A DNA stretch of 64,000 nt, taken from contig JBKJNY010000193.1 of NCBI GenBank assembly GCA_046593355.1, positions 1-64,000 of the forward strand. Reading direction: 5' to 3'. Below the pieces are notes generated by a model. The model saw nothing but the letters and a program-made list of their open reading frames with translations, made no database searches and had not been told where the DNA came from. Source of the stretch: SXOA01 sp046593355. GTDB lineage: Bacteria; Planctomycetota; Planctomycetia; Pirellulales; Pirellulaceae. Shown here one piece after another: positions 35,955 to 44,020 of the stretch. Numbering within the stretch: position 1 is the first letter of the stretch; each line of letters opens with the position of its first letter. Both the position numbers and the translations under genes were made by a program.

Positions 35955-37463
35955 TTGAAGACCCACGCCTGCCTCCTCTGCCTGACCGCCCTGCTGGGGC
36001 TAAGCCTGAGCGGCTGCGCGGCCATTTATCGCATTACGCGGCCGGTGAATGAAGCGCTGTTGGCCCCTTTCGTGGAAATGCCGGATGATCCCGGCGTTCA
36101 CAATCCTCAGCAACCGATGCAGCGCGGCCCGCAAGAGCCCTCAGCGCCGCTGATTCGTTCCCAGACCCCCGACGGCGGACCCATGCGGGCCACCGACGCC
36201 ACATCGCCGCCCGCCAACCGCTATACGCAACCTGGCGCGCCCTTCGTCGACCAGCCTGCCGCGCAGCCAGTCGCCCAGGAAACCTACAGCGCCCCGCAAC
36301 TGCCGGCTCCCCCAGCCGATGCGTACCCTCCTGGCGGCAACCCGTTTCAAGATCCGAATTCTCCGGAAACTTTTCAGGAGGCCCTGACGCGCCCTTCGGA
36401 CCTCGACATCTTCGTGCAGGAGGCCCGCACCGGAAAATTCTCCTTCGGCGTGGCCGTCAACTCCAACGCCGGCCTGACCGGGCAAATCACCGTGGAGGAG
36501 CGGAACTTCGATGCCTTCCGCTGGCCCCGCGGCTGGGACGACGTGACCAATGGCGGCGCGTTCCGCGGCGGCGGCCAATATCTGCGGATGGAAGCCTATC
36601 CCGGCAGCCGCTTTCAGCGTTACCTCGTGAGCCTCACCGAGCCGTATTTGTTTGGCACCAACATCACCGGTTCCGCCAGCTTATCGTATTTCGACCGCAA
36701 CTATTTTGATTATTTCGAGTCCCGCTACGGCGGCACGCTCGGCCTGGGCTATCGGTTGACGCCGGACCTTTCGGTCCAGTCCAGTCTGCGTCTGGAGAGC
36801 GTCGGCATCTCGAACCCTCGCGTCAACGGCGTGCCCGAGCTCGATGCCGCTATCGGCCGCCATGATGTCTTTGGGGCCAAGCTGCAATTGATGCACGACA
36901 CACGCGACCTCCCGCTCGCTCCCACGGAAGGACACTACTTCCGCGCTTCGCACGAGCAGGTTTTTGGCAACTTCGATTTCGGCCGGACCGAGCTCGACTA
37001 TTCCCAGTACTACATGCTCCGCGAGCGCCCCGACGGCTCCGGGCGGCATGTCCTGGCCTTTAGCACGCAGCTCGGCTTCCAGGGGTCGGACTCGCCGATC
37101 TTCGAGCACTATTTCGCCGGCGGTTACAACACAATCCGCGGCTTCGCGTTCCGCGGAGCGTCCCCAATCGACAACACGGTCCGTGTCGGCGGTCGGTTTC
37201 AGTTCATCAACTCCGTGGAATACTTCTTCCCGCTCACCGCGGACGACATGGTGAAGGGAGTCGTGTTCTGCGACTTCGGCACCGTGGAGCGCACGACCGC
37301 CTTCCACGATGCTTTCCGCGTAGCTCCCGGCTTGGGCCTGCGGATCAATGTACCCGCGCTCGGCCCCGCTCCGCTGGCCCTCGACTTCGCCTTCCCAATC
37401 AACGAAGAATCGACCGACCAGAAGCAGAGCTTCAGCTTCTTCTTCGGCGTCTCGCGGCAGTAA
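35955..37463 (+). CDS. Omp85 barrel-domain lipoprotein (BamA C-terminal part as a separate protein)
   Basis: A 502-residue protein. The TTG start at 35955 opens a lipoprotein signal (CLLCLTALLGLSLSG, lipidated Cys21). A Pro/Gln-rich linker of about 130 residues follows, then the beta-barrel from about residue 165: VAVNSNAGLTGQITVEERNFD, VSLTEPYLFGTNIT, LGYRLTPDLSVQSSLR, and the IRGF element in GGYNTIRGFAFRG (about 389-397), the hallmark of Omp85 barrels. It ends with FSFFFGVSRQ, with aromatic residues near the terminus. Because it has its own signal and lipobox, this is a genuine second gene, not a frameshifted tail. It probably works with the POTRA protein upstream. Confidence 0.87.
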   Translation: MKTHACLLCLTALLGLSLSGCAAIYRITRPVNEALLAPFVEMPDDPGVHNPQQPMQRGPQEPSAPLIRSQTPDGGPMRATDATSPPANRYTQPGAPFVDQPAAQPVAQETYSAPQLPAPPADAYPPGGNPFQDPNSPETFQEALTRPSDLDIFVQEARTGKFSFGVAVNSNAGLTGQITVEERNFDAFRWPRGWDDVTNGGAFRGGGQYLRMEAYPGSRFQRYLVSLTEPYLFGTNITGSASLSYFDRNYFDYFESRYGGTLGLGYRLTPDLSVQSSLRLESVGISNPRVNGVPELDAAIGRHDVFGAKLQLMHDTRDLPLAPTEGHYFRASHEQVFGNFDFGRTELDYSQYYMLRERPDGSGRHVLAFSTQLGFQGSDSPIFEHYFAGGYNTIRGFAFRGASPIDNTVRVGGRFQFINSVEYFFPLTADDMVKGVVFCDFGTVERTTAFHDAFRVAPGLGLRINVPALGPAPLALDFAFPINEESTDQKQSFSFFFGVSRQ

Positions 37464-37519
37464 TAGCAGCCCGCACACTCCGTGTGCGGGATGCCAGCAC
37501 ACGGAGTGTGCTGGCTACA
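37464..37519. repeat. Palindromic repeat (ACTCCGTGTG family), copy 2
   Basis: CCCGCACACTCCGTGTGCGGG and CCAGCACACGGAGTGTGCTGG, bounded by TAGC and GCTA. It fills the gap between two convergent genes and begins one nt after the stop of the barrel gene. It is related to 30624-30693. Confidence 0.85.
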
Positions 37520-37520
37520 A

Positions 37521-38981
37521 TTACCGCTCGTTCAGAATAATATCGAGGTCCGTCTTCAGTCCCCGCATATAGCTCCGCCACTCGATGTCCAAAGCGCGGC
37601 GGTCCTTCTTGATGCACTCGTTGAAGACGGTGGTCAGCGTGGCCTGGCTGAACTGCACCTCGGGGGGCATTTCGCCGAGCCGGCGATAAAAGGCGATGAA
37701 CTCGTCAAAGTGCCGCTCCATCAGGAAATGAGTCAGGGCCCAGGCCTGCCCATAGCCGTGGACGGTGGAGGCGTGGCTGCCGGCGTAGTCGAAAATCTGG
37801 TCTCCCACGATGAAGTCGATGTTGGAATGCTCCTTGTCCGGTTCCAGGGCGCGATACCAGTTGAGGCGATCCTCGTTCACCGCACCAATGCCCCCCCAGT
37901 TCGCTCCCTCGGACGTTTCAAAATACGTGGCCAGCCCTTCATGCACCCAGGCGGGGACTCGCACGTCGCGCGGCAAGAGACCGGTGTTTCCCGCCATCTG
38001 GTGGGTGGTTTCGTGGCTGACGACCTTGACGTCCAGATTTTCCCGCTCCATGCCGATGAGGAATTTCAGGGAGTCGGCCAGGTGCCTGATGTCCGCCGCG
38101 CCGCCGACCCGCTTCTTCACCACCACGGCCTTCAATTCCTGCAGATTGGCGGAAAGGTCGAGCAGTTGCTTGAAATCCTCCGTAGTGCCGTTGTCATAGA
38201 ACACGCTGGTGTTGGAGGTTGGACTCCAAAAGCCGGCGGCACTGCTCAAGCTGGGATCCAGCTTGGTGGCGAAAAACAGGTAATCCTTATGCTCCGAGAA
38301 CAGCAACACTTTGAGACGATCCTTGGGAATTTCCAGCTCGACCCCGCTGGCAAAGAAGCGGAGCAGGAAACTCTCGTAAACTTGTTCCAAGAGAAGCAGG
38401 CGTTCATCGGCCCGCGGGATCTTGCGGCCCTCAAACGGCTTCTTGGGGGTGTCGTGCATCAAGATGAAGTGCTTGCTCAGCTTGATTTCCATGTCGGGAC
38501 GGCCGACGAGGTCTTTAAGATCTTTCTCCTGCTTCGAGGAATCGGCGATAGGTTCGTCCATCCGCGCCTTGAGCTTCTTGACCATGTTGGCCCGCGCATG
38601 ATTGGGATCCGCCTCCAGCGTCTTATCGACCGCCTGGTAGAAGGAGTTCAGCAGGCCGTGGCGAAGCGCCCATTGGGCAGCTTCAAAGCGCTTGTTCGCA
38701 TCGCTGCCCGCCCTGCCCAATTGCTTGTTGAACTGCTCCGGGATGGTGGGGACCTTGATGATCGTCGAATCTTTCAGGTTGAAATACAGTGTTCCCAGCT
38801 TGGGGTGCGTTAATGTTAGCGTGCCGCCGGGATTCGGTTGCACGCTCCCTTGCAGAATCAGTTCTCTATCCAATCCGGGGAGTCGATACTTGACGATGTC
38901 GCCGCGCGTTGAACTCTCGGCCACCGCCACCAGTGCGGCCACCGAAAACAGCATTCCAAAACGGACTTGAGCAGTGATCAT
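37521..38981 (-). CDS. DUF1570 protein, predicted secreted metallopeptidase-like
   Basis: A 486-residue exported protein; ATG 38981 gives a hydrophobic signal (FGMLFSVAALVAVAESS). The central and C-terminal part matches DUF1570, a gluzincin-like family: HETTH in VKVVSHETTHQMAGNTGL (a zinc-binding HExxH), with VPAWVHEGLATYFE containing a downstream Glu that may be the third ligand. The N-terminal 150 residues hold a small beta part and a helical part with TPR-like spacing. The substrate is unknown. The DUF1559 gene lies 10 nt upstream on the same strand, so they are probably co-transcribed. Confidence 0.88.
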   Translation of the reverse strand: MITAQVRFGMLFSVAALVAVAESSTRGDIVKYRLPGLDRELILQGSVQPNPGGTLTLTHPKLGTLYFNLKDSTIIKVPTIPEQFNKQLGRAGSDANKRFEAAQWALRHGLLNSFYQAVDKTLEADPNHARANMVKKLKARMDEPIADSSKQEKDLKDLVGRPDMEIKLSKHFILMHDTPKKPFEGRKIPRADERLLLLEQVYESFLLRFFASGVELEIPKDRLKVLLFSEHKDYLFFATKLDPSLSSAAGFWSPTSNTSVFYDNGTTEDFKQLLDLSANLQELKAVVVKKRVGGAADIRHLADSLKFLIGMERENLDVKVVSHETTHQMAGNTGLLPRDVRVPAWVHEGLATYFETSEGANWGGIGAVNEDRLNWYRALEPDKEHSNIDFIVGDQIFDYAGSHASTVHGYGQAWALTHFLMERHFDEFIAFYRRLGEMPPEVQFSQATLTTVFNECIKKDRRALDIEWRSYMRGLKTDLDIILNER

Positions 38982-38991
38982 TGACAAACCC

Positions 38992-40764
38992 TCACTTATC
39001 CGTGGATGGGGGAGCATCGGTCGCTAAATCGATCTTCTCGGCACCGTGAATCGTGCAAAGAGCGCGGAAGACCGCGGGATTGATGTTGGAAGAAATCACT
39101 CGCACCGAGCCATCCGCCATGACGACGGTGACGCCACTGGTTCCCTTGGATCCGAACCCGCTGATCTTGTCGAAGTACGGCTCACGCGCGCCGCGGATGG
39201 TTGCGCCGCCTCCCATCACCCAGGGGTTAGCGAGCTCGCCGCCTCCCAGGATCATGATGGTATTGCTGGTGCCGTCGGTGATTTCGGCCGGCGTGGCGAT
39301 GGAGTCGTACCCAAAAATGCCGGCCCGCGGATCGCTCCGCGGCAGCTTGGCGGCGACGACGTTGCGAGCGTCCTCAATCCCGGACATACCCACAAAATGC
39401 GTGAGGGCGAAGTTCTCAAAGGGGAATCCCTTCCACCGCGTGCGGTCATCGCCCGGATTGAGAAACTCCGGGATGATCTTGCTGCACAACTGCAGATTGT
39501 CTTTGTCGCTCAACGGCTTATCCAGTTTGAATTTGCCGTAATGCTCTTGATGACCGATGAACGGCAGGATTTGATGCATCCAGCTGTAGTGGGCTTGCAC
39601 GTTGTCCCCCTCGCCGACTTTGCGAACCCCCACGAGTTTTCCGCTGGGGTGCCACTTGACCAGCCCTTCACCGAGCACTTTCCCGATAGGGCGCGAGGCC
39701 GGCGGATCTTGCCCGGAATCGGCCTTGGACGAGCCGGGGTTCCCCGCGCTCGGCGAATTGGCGCCCGGGGGCGTGGACGGCGAGCCGGAGGGGTTCGTCG
39801 GTCCGATAGGGCTTGCGCCCATCGGCCCCGTCGGGCTTCCGCTGGCGAGACCGCCGGGTGCGCCGGCGGAGGAGGGGGCAACGCCTGGCATGGGGCCAAA
39901 CTGCGGCGAACCTGGTCCCGCGGAGCCGACGCCCATGGGATTGCCCATGGGATTCATAGGATTCCCGCCAGCACCCGCTTGGGTTGTCGCGGCTGGAGTG
40001 GTCGCGGCCGGGACCGTGGGAGCGGGTGACGTAGCGGCAGGGGTGGTGGCGGGGGGCGCTAGTGGAGTTTGAATCGGCGTGGCGACGGCGGTGACACCTT
40101 TGTTTCGATTGACAAGCCAGATGCCGATGACCAGACCGAGCAAGACAACGCCAACACCAACACCCAGGAAGACCAGCAATTTGGTGTTTCCTCCTCCGTC
40201 ATCCTCTGCCGCCTGGGGAGCGCCGTAGGCCGCCTGTGCCCGTGCCGGCTGAGGACCGCCGGCCGTCGGCATGGCCAGCGGACCACCGAGCGGGCCGCCT
40301 GCCAAGGGAGTACCAAAGAGGTCTCCACCCAGCGGGTCGTTCGCCAGGGGAGCACCGGCAAATGGGTCCGCACCAAATGGGTCACCGCCCAGCGCGTTCG
40401 CGCCGGCTCCAAACGGATCCGGTGTGACGGATGCAGCCGCGGGCGAAGGGACTGCTGGCGGCGCGCTGAGCGGAATCGGCACGTCTTGCCCGCATGCCGG
40501 ACACTGGAGCGATTGTCCTCGCAGGGCGGCCGGTGCCTTGTAGGCTTTACCGCATCCGCAGCGAACGGCAATTTGCAGGGCGCTCGCTGAGGGTTTGGCC
40601 CCAGGCTTCGTCGGCGCAGACATCGGCGGACGGGAGGCGGCAGCGATGGAAGGAGGCTGAATCAGCAGCGGGTTCCCACAAGCGGGGCAAGGGACTTCTT
40701 TGCCGGAAAGATGGTCCTGCGCCATGAACTTTTGGCCGCAGCCGCAGGCAACAGGAAAGGGCAT
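38992..40764 (-). CDS. Zinc-ribbon and DUF1559 protein
   Basis: A 590-residue protein. Two N-terminal zinc ribbons: CGCGQKFMAQDHLSGKEVPC then PACG (about residues 7-30) and CGCGKAYKAPAALRGQSLQC then PACG (about 68-90). A Gly/Pro-rich linker and one membrane helix follow (KLLVFLGVGVGVVLLGLVIGIWLV). After a Pro/Gly/Thr-rich stretch comes the DUF1559 domain: HYSWMHQILPFIGHQEHYGK, DPRAGIFGYDSIATPAEITDGTSNTIM and VVMADGSVRVISSNI, the pattern of a family abundant in planctomycetes. Prepilin-like features at the N-terminus, usual for many DUF1559 proteins, are replaced here by the ribbons and an internal helix. ATG 40764 is used; 40782 is an alternative. Confidence 0.88.
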   Translation of the reverse strand: MPFPVACGCGQKFMAQDHLSGKEVPCPACGNPLLIQPPSIAAASRPPMSAPTKPGAKPSASALQIAVRCGCGKAYKAPAALRGQSLQCPACGQDVPIPLSAPPAVPSPAAASVTPDPFGAGANALGGDPFGADPFAGAPLANDPLGGDLFGTPLAGGPLGGPLAMPTAGGPQPARAQAAYGAPQAAEDDGGGNTKLLVFLGVGVGVVLLGLVIGIWLVNRNKGVTAVATPIQTPLAPPATTPAATSPAPTVPAATTPAATTQAGAGGNPMNPMGNPMGVGSAGPGSPQFGPMPGVAPSSAGAPGGLASGSPTGPMGASPIGPTNPSGSPSTPPGANSPSAGNPGSSKADSGQDPPASRPIGKVLGEGLVKWHPSGKLVGVRKVGEGDNVQAHYSWMHQILPFIGHQEHYGKFKLDKPLSDKDNLQLCSKIIPEFLNPGDDRTRWKGFPFENFALTHFVGMSGIEDARNVVAAKLPRSDPRAGIFGYDSIATPAEITDGTSNTIMILGGGELANPWVMGGGATIRGAREPYFDKISGFGSKGTSGVTVVMADGSVRVISSNINPAVFRALCTIHGAEKIDLATDAPPSTDK

Positions 40765-40881
40765 GTCGCAGCGCTCCCTCATTCAAAGTCAGGCGATTAT
40801 TCCAAGGCCGGGCCAATGCGGACATTTGCAGTCTATCCCATGACGCAGCGACGATTCAATCAGATGGGGGGAATTCTCCCC

Positions 40882-41904
40882 TCATTTCCGCACCAGTCCG
40901 GGAGCCGACTCCAAATCCAAACCTTCCACCTTCCCAGCCCGCAAGCGCTCGAACGCAATCGCCCCCATCACGGCGTTGTCGGTACACATGTCCGGCGGAG
41001 CGATATGCAGCTCAATTTCCATTTCCGCGGCAAGTTCCGCCAACCTCTGCCGCAGCCGGCGATTGGCCGCCACGCCGCCGCCGACGCAGAGCACGCCCTC
41101 GCCCGTTCGTTCCAGCGCCAGACGAGTCTTGGCGATCAGACTATCCACCACGGCTTCCTGAAAACTAGCCGCCAGGTCGGCAATCTGCTGCGGCGTCAGA
41201 TGGACCGCGGAGAAGTCCGCCTTCTGCGGCCCGCAGATGGCATAGCGCACCGCCGTCTTCACTCCGCTAAAGCTGAAGTTGAGTCCCCCCGACTCTCCCC
41301 CCAGCGCTCGCGGAAACTTGAAGGCCCGCGGATTTCCCCGCTCAGCGGCTCGGGAAATCGCCGGCCCTCCCGGATACGCAAGGCCGAGCATACTGGCGAC
41401 TTTGTCGAACGCTTCGCCAGCCGCGTCGTCGATGGTTCCCCCTAAATAATAGAAGTCCGTGGCGCTCGCGCAGTGATACAGGCTGGTATGTCCGCCACTG
41501 ACAATTAATCCCACACACGGAAAGACATTCTTTCCAGCCGCCATCCGGCAGGCATAAATGTGAGCATGTAAATGATTGACGGCGACGAGCGGCTTGCCGG
41601 TGGCGAGGCACAGGGCCTTCGCCGCGACCAGGCCGACGAGCAAAGAGCCCGCCAGTCCCGGAGTCGTGGCAACGGCAATCGCATCCAAGTCCTCGAGTCG
41701 CAAGTTGGCCTTGCGAAGCGTCTCGTCGATGACCGGCACAATCCGCTCCAGATGAGCGCGAGCGGCGATCTCCGGCACCACGCCGGAAAAGCGGCGGTGC
41801 AGCTCGTCCTGCGAAGCCATCACGGAACTGAGGACTTGCAAGTCATCCGTCACCACCGCTGCCGCGGTTTCGTCGCAGGTGGATTCGAGCGTGAGAATTC
41901 TCAT
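40882..41904 (-). CDS. tsaD: tRNA N6-adenosine threonylcarbamoyltransferase
   Basis: A 340-residue cytoplasmic enzyme that, with TsaB and TsaE, transfers threonylcarbamoyl to A37 of tRNAs that read ANN codons. Seen: the N-terminal GIESS-like LTLESTCDETAAAVV, the iron-binding HLHAHIYACR, the ATP-site segments VGLIVSGGHTSLY and GGTIDDAAGEAFDKVASMLGL, YPGGPAISRAAERGN, NFSFSGVKTAVRY, and CVGGGVAANRRLRQRL near the end. It is the usual family length. The neighbours are unrelated. Confidence 0.97.
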   Translation of the reverse strand: MRILTLESTCDETAAAVVTDDLQVLSSVMASQDELHRRFSGVVPEIAARAHLERIVPVIDETLRKANLRLEDLDAIAVATTPGLAGSLLVGLVAAKALCLATGKPLVAVNHLHAHIYACRMAAGKNVFPCVGLIVSGGHTSLYHCASATDFYYLGGTIDDAAGEAFDKVASMLGLAYPGGPAISRAAERGNPRAFKFPRALGGESGGLNFSFSGVKTAVRYAICGPQKADFSAVHLTPQQIADLAASFQEAVVDSLIAKTRLALERTGEGVLCVGGGVAANRRLRQRLAELAAEMEIELHIAPPDMCTDNAVMGAIAFERLRAGKVEGLDLESAPGLVRK

Positions 41905-41923
41905 AAGCCTCAGAGTACCGCTT

Positions 41924-41958
41924 CCCCCTCTCCCTTTGGGAGAGGGCCGGGGTGAGGG
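41924..41958. repeat. GGGAGAGGG-type palindromic repeat, copy 1
   Basis: CCCTCTCCC followed by GGGAGAGGG, then GGGTGAGGG. A close relative in reverse orientation is at 58736-58770. It is intergenic between tsaD and the next plus-strand gene, with no coding potential. Confidence 0.75.
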
Positions 41959-42112
41959 TTTGACGCCGCGCCTTCGTCTTCATCCCTCTTCCTTTCCCCC
42001 GCGCCAATCATCCCGCGAGCCTCATCTCCCGAATTCATTTCGTCATCTTCGAGCCGAATCGAGCACGGTGCCGATGAATTGGAGACACCTCGCCGCCATA
42101 AAGGAGCGCCAC

Positions 42113-42775
42113 ATGCGTTTACGTTTGTTTCTATTGGTCTTGACCGCGGCGGGAGTTCTGACGGTAGGAGGGGAGACACAGGCCCAAGTCCGCTTTTCTA
42201 TCGGCGGCAGCGGCTGGTCCGTCGGCAACGCTCCATATGGATATGGAAACGGATACGGAAATGGATACGGAAATGGCTGGGGAGATAATGGCTACGGCTA
42301 CAACCAGCACTACTACAATCCGCCCGTCGTCCGTCGCAACTACTACTATGAGGACGATGATTACGATTACGTCCCCAGGGCCATTCCCCAGACGACCTAC
42401 CGCCAGACCTACGTTCCCCCCGAGCCGTACTCCGGCCCCGGCGTAACCGTCCGCAACCCCGCCGGCACCAAAGTCAAGCTCGCGTATCTGCTCGATGACA
42501 GCCGCGAGCAGGAGATTCCCGCGGGTGAAACCCAAAAATTGACCGAGAAGGGAAGCTACGTCGTCAGCTTTGACCGCGGAGGCGAGCATGGCACGGCCCG
42601 CTACACCATCCACGAAGGGCTCTACCAGTTCACCATGACCGACCACGGCTGGGAACTCTACCGGCAAAAGGACATGCCCGCCGAAAAGCAGGCCGATCCC
42701 AAGGTGAAGGCCAACCCGCTGCCGGAGGCCCCTAAACCACGGGACGCGGAAGACGAGAAGCCAAAGGAAACGTAG
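42113..42775 (+). CDS. Secreted hypothetical protein rich in Tyr/Gly/Asn
   Basis: A 220-residue exported protein. ATG 42113 follows AAGGAG and opens a signal peptide (LRLFLLVLTAAGVLTVGG). Residues about 40-75 are low-complexity: YGYGNGYGNGYGNGWGDNGY, then YNQHYYNP. The middle has a beta-rich part (GVTVRNPAGTKVKLAYLLDD, EIPAGETQKLTEKGSYVVSF), resembling small planctomycete proteins with a fibrous start, then a Lys/Glu/Pro tail. The function is unknown. Confidence 0.72.
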   Translation: MRLRLFLLVLTAAGVLTVGGETQAQVRFSIGGSGWSVGNAPYGYGNGYGNGYGNGWGDNGYGYNQHYYNPPVVRRNYYYEDDDYDYVPRAIPQTTYRQTYVPPEPYSGPGVTVRNPAGTKVKLAYLLDDSREQEIPAGETQKLTEKGSYVVSFDRGGEHGTARYTIHEGLYQFTMTDHGWELYRQKDMPAEKQADPKVKANPLPEAPKPRDAEDEKPKET

Positions 42776-42797
42776 CGGAAAGGAATCAAGAACAGCC

Positions 42798-43889
42798 TTA
42801 CTTCACCCGTCTCACGCGGTGATTGTTGCTATCGCCGATGTAGATTGCCCCATCCGGCCCCACGCAGATTCCGTGGGGCCGATCCATTTGTGCCTTTGTG
42901 GCGGGACCGCCGTCGCCGCTTGCTCCTTTGCCTTGTGGACCTGAGCCGGCGACCGTGGAGATAACGCCAGCTTTCAGATCGATCTTGCGGACGGCGTGGT
43001 TCTCAGTGTCCATGACGTAGACATTGCCGTCGGGACCGAGCGCGATCCCCTTCGGGCCGTCGAAAGTCGCGCTCTTCGCCGAACCTCCGTCCCCAGTGAA
43101 CCCCTTCTTCCCGCTGCCGGCGATGTGCGTGAGCGTTCCACCCTTCAAGTCCAGCTTCCAGACGCTGTGTCCTTCGCGGAGTGCGATCCAAAGATCGCTG
43201 CCTTGGATGAATAATGCCCTCGGCCCCAGCAGCGGCTTGTCCCTGGCGGTTTGACCGTTTTCGGGGAGCTTCTTCTCGCCATTGCCGGCAATGGAGTCGA
43301 TGACGCCCGTTTTTGCATCCACTCTGCGAATGCGGTGATTGCCGATGTCGGCGATGTAGAGGTTATTCTGGTCATCCAGGGCGATACTGTGCGGCGCACT
43401 TAACTGCCCTTTCGTCGCCGGTCCGCCATCGCCTGCGAAGCCTGATTTTCCGATACCAGCCACTGTCGAAATCACGCCAGTTTTCGCATCGACCTTTCGC
43501 ACGACGTGATTCTTCATCTCAACGAAGAGCATGTTCCCAGCCCCGTCGAAACGGACCTCGTAAGGCTCATTCAAAAGCGCCTCGGTCGCTTTGGCTCCAT
43601 CCCCCGCGTAACCAACCTTGCCGCGTCCCGCGACCAATTTCAAGTGGCCGCTCTTCAGGTCCAATTTCCAGACACGGTGATTGCGAACCTCGCAAACATA
43701 CAGTCCGCCATCAGGCCCAATCTCCACGCCAAAGGGCTCGCCGATATTCGACTTCAGCGCCGCCCCTTCCGCACCGTTACCTTTGGGCTGCCCCGTTCCC
43801 GCTATCGTCTCGATGGTTTGCGCGAAACCGCCAGTGACAGAAAAGGAAAACGCCAAGGTCACAACGATTGAATTAACAAGGAACCGCAT
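42798..43889 (-). CDS. Secreted NHL-repeat beta-propeller protein
   Basis: A 363-residue protein with a signal peptide (residues 1-23, ending GGFAQ). It contains about six NHL-type repeats, each with a block like GPDGGLYVCEVRNHRVWKLD, DDQNNLYIADIGNHRIRRVD or GPDGNVYVMDTENHAVRKID, spaced about 55 residues apart. Between are TVAGIGKSGFAGDGGPATKG-type segments. It probably forms a six-bladed propeller in the periplasm. No enzymatic motif is apparent. The final VRRVK lies just before the stop, convergent with the upstream plus gene, 22 bp away. Confidence 0.9.
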   Translation of the reverse strand: MRFLVNSIVVTLAFSFSVTGGFAQTIETIAGTGQPKGNGAEGAALKSNIGEPFGVEIGPDGGLYVCEVRNHRVWKLDLKSGHLKLVAGRGKVGYAGDGAKATEALLNEPYEVRFDGAGNMLFVEMKNHVVRKVDAKTGVISTVAGIGKSGFAGDGGPATKGQLSAPHSIALDDQNNLYIADIGNHRIRRVDAKTGVIDSIAGNGEKKLPENGQTARDKPLLGPRALFIQGSDLWIALREGHSVWKLDLKGGTLTHIAGSGKKGFTGDGGSAKSATFDGPKGIALGPDGNVYVMDTENHAVRKIDLKAGVISTVAGSGPQGKGASGDGGPATKAQMDRPHGICVGPDGAIYIGDSNNHRVRRVK

Positions 43890-43920
43890 GTCATCCCCAA
43901 TTCCTCATTCGGAATTTCCA

Positions 43921-44006
43921 ACCACGGATGTCACGAATACCACGGATAAAAGAGCAAGACTTGGATTACTTGGTTTTCCATCCGTGAATTCCGTGACATC
44001 CGTGGT
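43921..44006. repeat. CACGGAT-type inverted repeat
   Basis: ACCACGGATGTCACG (43921-43935) pairs with its complement at 43992-44006; inner CACGGAT copies are also present. The intergenic DNA before plus-strand 9837 contains similar CACGGAT motifs (about 9724-9757). Confidence 0.8.
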
Positions 44007-44020
44007 TCCTGAGTCATTTT

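Noticed and set aside
35940..35960. A frameshift joining the POTRA and barrel frames
   Set aside because: The second frame starts with its own lipoprotein signal and lipobox, which argues for two genes.
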